From contig CAKOZB010000048.1 in assembly GCA_934131055.1 (NCBI GenBank), positions 1 through 10,009 on the forward strand: a stretch of DNA of 10,009 nt. Reading direction: 5' to 3'. Every line of letters begins with the position of its first letter. Position 1 is the first letter of the stretch. A model generated the notes under the pieces. The model was not told where the DNA came from and searched no databases. It saw only the letters and a program-made list of their open reading frames with translations. Source of the DNA: an uncultured Clostridia bacterium (GTDB lineage Bacteria > Bacillota > Clostridia > TANB77 > CAG-508). The position numbers and the translations under genes were made by a program. Of the stretch, positions 7,543-10,009 are shown piece by piece.

Positions 7543-7551
7543 TGGAATAAT
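7523..7551 (+). promoter_or_regulatory. Promoter of the DUF2207 gene
   Basis: TTGATA (7523-7528), a 17-base spacer and AATAAT (7546-7551) with TGG just before the -10 box (extended -10). The predicted start near 7558 leaves a leader of about 23 bases with AGGGGG 5 bases ahead of the ATG. It is back to back with the tRNA promoter, with only about 20 bases between their -35 boxes. Confidence 0.6.
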
Positions 7552-7580
7552 TGAATAAAATTAAATATTAGGGGGTTTTC

Positions 7581-9305
7581 ATGAGTAAAAAATTAAAAAT
7601 ATTTTTTATGTTTTTATTCGTTTTTACTTTTTTATCTTTGTGCAATTGTGCAAAAGCCAATACTATTAATAAAATTTCTATGGATATTTTTATTGATGAT
7701 AATGGAGATGCTCAAGTTACAGAAATATGGAATTGTAAAGCAAATCAAGGTACAGAGGTTTATCATCCTTACCACAATATAGGAAATTCTAAAATTTCTA
7801 ATTTATCAGTTTCAGAAAATGGTCAGAGTTATGTGACTCTATCTTCTTGGAATACTTCAGGAACTTTAGAGAGCAAAGCTTACAAATGTGGCATTAATAA
7901 AATTTCTAATGGAGTAGAGTTATGTTGGGGAATTAGCAATTATGGTTCTCACACCTATACAATTAAGTATTCTATTTCTAATTTTGTATCGGATTTAACT
8001 GATTCCCAAATGGTTTATTGGACTTTAATTCCATACAATTTTTCAAATAGTATTGGTAATGCCTACATCAAAATTCATGCTAATAATCCTATTGCTGATT
8101 CTGTTGGTGTCTGGGGCTATGGTAATTATGGTGGAACAGCATATGTATATGATGGGTATATTGAAATGCAGTCTGATGGTTCTCTAACTACTGATGAATA
8201 CATGACGATTTTAGTTCAATTTCCGTCAAAAACATTTAATTGCGAAAACAAAATTAATAAAAACTTTGATTACTATTTAGACATGGCAGATGAAGGTTCG
8301 AAACAATATTCTGCTAGTTCTACAAATTATGGAAGTTCAACTATGTCTATAGTCTTTGGAATTGGTACAACTCTTTTTTCACTATTTTTTACACTTTTGC
8401 CAATTTTGATTATTATTTTTATTACTAAGTTTGCAAGTATTCGTTCGACCCTTTCAGGAGCCAAATTACCAAAAGATATTCCTTATTTTAGGGATATTCC
8501 TTGTAATAATGATTTATACAAAGCTTATTACATTGGTTATAAATATAAAATTATTAAAAACCAGACGGACATTTTAGGAGCTATTATTTTAAAATGGCTA
8601 AAAGAATGTAAAATTAGAATTGACACAGCACAAACGGGTAAAATTTTCAAAAAGGAAGGTACTGTTATTATTTTAAATGAAGTGGATTTGACTTCTTTTG
8701 AAGATTCAACTGAGAAAAAATTATTTAATATGCTTTTGAGTGCCAGCGGTGATGGCATACTTGAAAGTAGAGAATTTGAAAAATGGTGCAGTAGCAATTA
8801 TACTAAGATTCTTTCTTGGTTTGACAAATTGATTGATGAAGAAGAAAATAAGCTTATTGCAGAAGGACTTATTACAGTTTCAGAAGAAAAAGCATTTAAA
8901 TTTTTTAAATATAAAAAACATTCTGCAACAGAAGAATTAAATCAACAGGCAATTGAACTTGCAGGTTTAAAGAAATTTTTACTTGATTATACACTTATGG
9001 CTGAAAGAACAGCAATTGAAGTTAATTTATTTGAAGATTATTTAATATATGCTCAGATGATGGGAATAGCTAAAAAAGTGGCTAAACAATTCAAAGATTT
9101 ATATCCTGACGTTGTTGCACAGTCAGCATTTTATTCATATGATAATATTATTTTTATTAATACATGTGCAAGCCATGGAATTACTCAAGCAAATAGTGCC
9201 AAATCAAGAGCCGAAAGCTATAGCTCTGGTGGAGGAGGATTCTCTTCTGGAGGAGGAGGAGGAGGTTCCTTCGGTGGTGGTGGCGGAGGCGGTGGTTTCC
9301 GTTAA
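7581..9305 (+). CDS. DUF2207 family membrane protein with glycine-rich C-terminus
   Basis: 574 residues, full length for this family, whose function is unknown. Residues 1-26 are a signal peptide with a likely type I cleavage site after AKA; the cysteines at 21 and 23 do not make a good lipobox. Residues 27-230 are the exported beta-rich DUF2207 domain (MDIFIDDNGDAQVTEIW near the start; MVYWTLIPYNF near 144-154). A transmembrane segment spans about 256-283. Residues 295-540 are a cytoplasmic domain with ILGAIILKWL and LFEDYLIYAQMMGIAKKV, both typical of DUF2207. The tail, 548-574, is almost all Gly with Ser and Phe, in runs of 4, 6 and 8 glycines, ending in FR; such tails are common in the family. 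The gene is monocistronic, with its own promoter and a strong terminator right after the stop. The start is supported by AGGGGG. Family call very secure; the role, perhaps in the envelope, is unknown. Confidence 0.93.
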   Translation: MSKKLKIFFMFLFVFTFLSLCNCAKANTINKISMDIFIDDNGDAQVTEIWNCKANQGTEVYHPYHNIGNSKISNLSVSENGQSYVTLSSWNTSGTLESKAYKCGINKISNGVELCWGISNYGSHTYTIKYSISNFVSDLTDSQMVYWTLIPYNFSNSIGNAYIKIHANNPIADSVGVWGYGNYGGTAYVYDGYIEMQSDGSLTTDEYMTILVQFPSKTFNCENKINKNFDYYLDMADEGSKQYSASSTNYGSSTMSIVFGIGTTLFSLFFTLLPILIIIFITKFASIRSTLSGAKLPKDIPYFRDIPCNNDLYKAYYIGYKYKIIKNQTDILGAIILKWLKECKIRIDTAQTGKIFKKEGTVIILNEVDLTSFEDSTEKKLFNMLLSASGDGILESREFEKWCSSNYTKILSWFDKLIDEEENKLIAEGLITVSEEKAFKFFKYKKHSATEELNQQAIELAGLKKFLLDYTLMAERTAIEVNLFEDYLIYAQMMGIAKKVAKQFKDLYPDVVAQSAFYSYDNIIFINTCASHGITQANSAKSRAESYSSGGGGFSSGGGGGGSFGGGGGGGGFR

Positions 9306-9311
9306 ACTATA

Positions 9312-9351
9312 AATACCAGCTTAAATTTAATATTTAGGCTGGTATTTTTTT
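9312..9351 (+). terminator. Strong rho-independent terminator of the DUF2207 gene
   Basis: A 15-bp stem (9312-9326 with 9332-9346, one G-T pair) has a 5-base loop and merges into a run of seven T (9345-9351). It starts 7 bases after the stop codon. No comparable T-tract exists on -, so it should not serve the Fic gene. Confidence 0.9.
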
Positions 9352-9385
9352 ATATTTAGATTATATTTTATTTTCTAAAAAGCAT

Positions 9386-9413
9386 TTGTAACTTAACATA
9401 ATTATGTTATACT
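9386..9413 (+). promoter_or_regulatory. Promoter-like sequence containing a 16-bp perfect palindrome
   Basis: TTGTAA (9386-9391), a 16-base spacer and TATACT (9408-9413) preceded by TGT look like an extended -10 promoter on +. The spacer holds a perfect 16-bp palindrome, TAACATAATTATGTTA (9394-9409), that overlaps the -10 box. The only downstream + frame is a 19-codon stretch from 9434 that I do not believe, so any transcript would run antisense into the Fic gene. The rest of 9352-9445 holds nothing else recognisable. Confidence 0.35.
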
Positions 9414-9445
9414 GGTTGGGTACTTTTTTAATATGGATAAAAATC

Positions 9446-10009
9446 TTATAAGAATTTATATCCAAACCTTTTCATTCTTTCTTCTTCTCTAGTAGATAAT
9501 TCTTTTAGCCATTCAGCTAAGCCTTTACTATCATTATTTCTTAAAAATTCAAAATACTTTACTCTATCTTCTTTTGCTATAACAACAGGTGGCAAATTAT
9601 TTTTTAACAATTCATAATTTATAAGTAATCTGCCAGTTCTTCCATTTCCATCTTCAAAAGGGTGTATTCTTTCAAATTCGATATGATATCTGGCAATTTT
9701 AGTAAATATATCTTGCTCGTCGTGATTATAATTATATATATAATACATCATCAAATTTGGTACTTTTTCAGGTTCAGGAGGAATATGTTCACTACCTTGA
9801 ATAAATACTTGTACAGTTCTATAACCTTCTGTATCTTTAATATCTCTATTTATAGATTCATTTAATATTTTAATGAATCTTTCATCAAATACTTCATTAT
9901 CTTGTAAATTCTTAAAAACTAATTCTAAAGCCTTTTTATGGTTAATAGCTTCATATATTTCTCTAGGTTCTTTTCCTTCTATTTTAAAGCTATTATCATT
10001 ATAAAGAAT
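9446..10009 (-). CDS. Fic-domain protein (predicted AMP transferase), 5' end off the window
   Basis: Fic enzymes transfer AMP, or occasionally another nucleotide part, to hydroxyl side chains of target proteins. 187 residues are visible and the frame stays open to the right edge, so the TTG/ATG codons near 9754-9749 are internal. Counting from the edge, residues 116-127 read HPFEDGNGRTGR, a complete HxFx(D/E)GNGRxxR active site with His116 as catalytic base. GSEHIPPEPEKVPNLM (residues 73-88) matches the substrate-holding flap. Residues 7-12, SFKIEG, fit the [S/T]xxxE[G/N] inhibitory motif; its Glu11 should block ATP binding, making this a class II (N-terminally autoinhibited) Fic. Probably only a short N-terminal piece is missing. 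Domain and active site are certain; the target, and whether this is a toxin or a housekeeping regulator, cannot be told. No partner gene is visible and no clear terminator follows. Confidence 0.95.
   Translation of the reverse strand: MLYNDNSFKIEGKEPREIYEAINHKKALELVFKNLQDNEVFDERFIKILNESINRDIKDTEGYRTVQVFIQGSEHIPPEPEKVPNLMMYYIYNYNHDEQDIFTKIARYHIEFERIHPFEDGNGRTGRLLINYELLKNNLPPVVIAKEDRVKYFEFLRNNDSKGLAEWLKELSTREEERMKRFGYKFL

Noticed and set aside
7581..7655. Lipoprotein signal at the DUF2207 N-terminus
   Set aside because: The residues before Cys21 (LSL) and Cys23 (LCN) do not fit a lipobox, while AKA followed by Asn fits signal peptidase I.
9112..9312. A second + frame over the end of the DUF2207 gene, giving an acidic low-complexity tail
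   Set aside because: It is the off-frame reading of the glycine codons, with no RBS or independent support.
7224..9409. A shared TTAACATAAT element at the operon promoter (7229-7238 region) and in the 9394-9409 palindrome, hinting at a common regulator
   Set aside because: Ten bases of A/T-rich sequence are easily shared by chance in this genome, and the flanks do not match.
9414..9491. A 19-codon + frame from ATG 9434 downstream of the palindromic promoter
   Set aside because: It is very short, lacks a ribosome binding site and overlaps the Fic gene on the other strand.
9446..9754. A short 102-residue Fic protein starting at the TTG at 9754
   Set aside because: The same frame is open to the window edge and the upstream residues carry the inhibitory motif and flap expected of a full Fic domain, so this start is internal.

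Overview
The window is AT-rich (roughly 30% G+C by eye) and looks like a low-GC Firmicutes chromosome, most likely an uncultured gut-type Clostridia relative. The signs are AGGAGG-type ribosome binding sites, TTGAAA/TATAAT promoters, short hairpin-plus-T terminators, VanW and DUF2207 proteins, and peptidoglycan hydrolases. No TGA is read through inside the genes, so the standard code fits. I see no transposase, integrase, CRISPR array or rRNA.

Layout, left to right. (1) A VanW-family envelope protein on + is cut by the left edge and ends in a bidirectional terminator. (2) Three genes on -, read from 7181 down to 1574, form an apparent operon. Its own promoter is at 7234-7263. The genes encode a 1075-residue membrane-anchored peptidoglycan hydrolase (M23 endopeptidase plus phage-tail-lysozyme-like domain), a 446-residue membrane-anchored protein with NTF2-like repeats, and a 318-residue membrane-anchored protein with one NTF2-like unit and a beta-sandwich-like tail. 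(3) A complete tRNA-Arg(ACG) gene on - has a near-consensus promoter and a terminator. Just beyond it lies a short inverted fragment resembling a tRNA 3' end. (4) A DUF2207 membrane protein on + ends in a glycine-rich tail and a strong terminator. (5) A Fic-domain protein on - is cut by the right edge. Its catalytic motif and an autoinhibitory motif are both visible.

The common theme is the cell envelope. The three-gene operon places a wall-cutting enzyme beside two single-span proteins with extracytoplasmic NTF2-like units. That domain mix recalls the wall-side parts (VirB1-like hydrolase, VirB8/TcpC-like proteins) of Gram-positive type IV secretion machines. However, no ATPase, channel protein or coupling protein is present, so this is a hypothesis. 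The most unusual molecular detail is the C-terminal lysozyme domain of the hydrolase, where the expected catalytic Glu position holds Ala and the usual GLCQW-type motif reads GLCLW. No gene-free stretch exceeds 300 bases.
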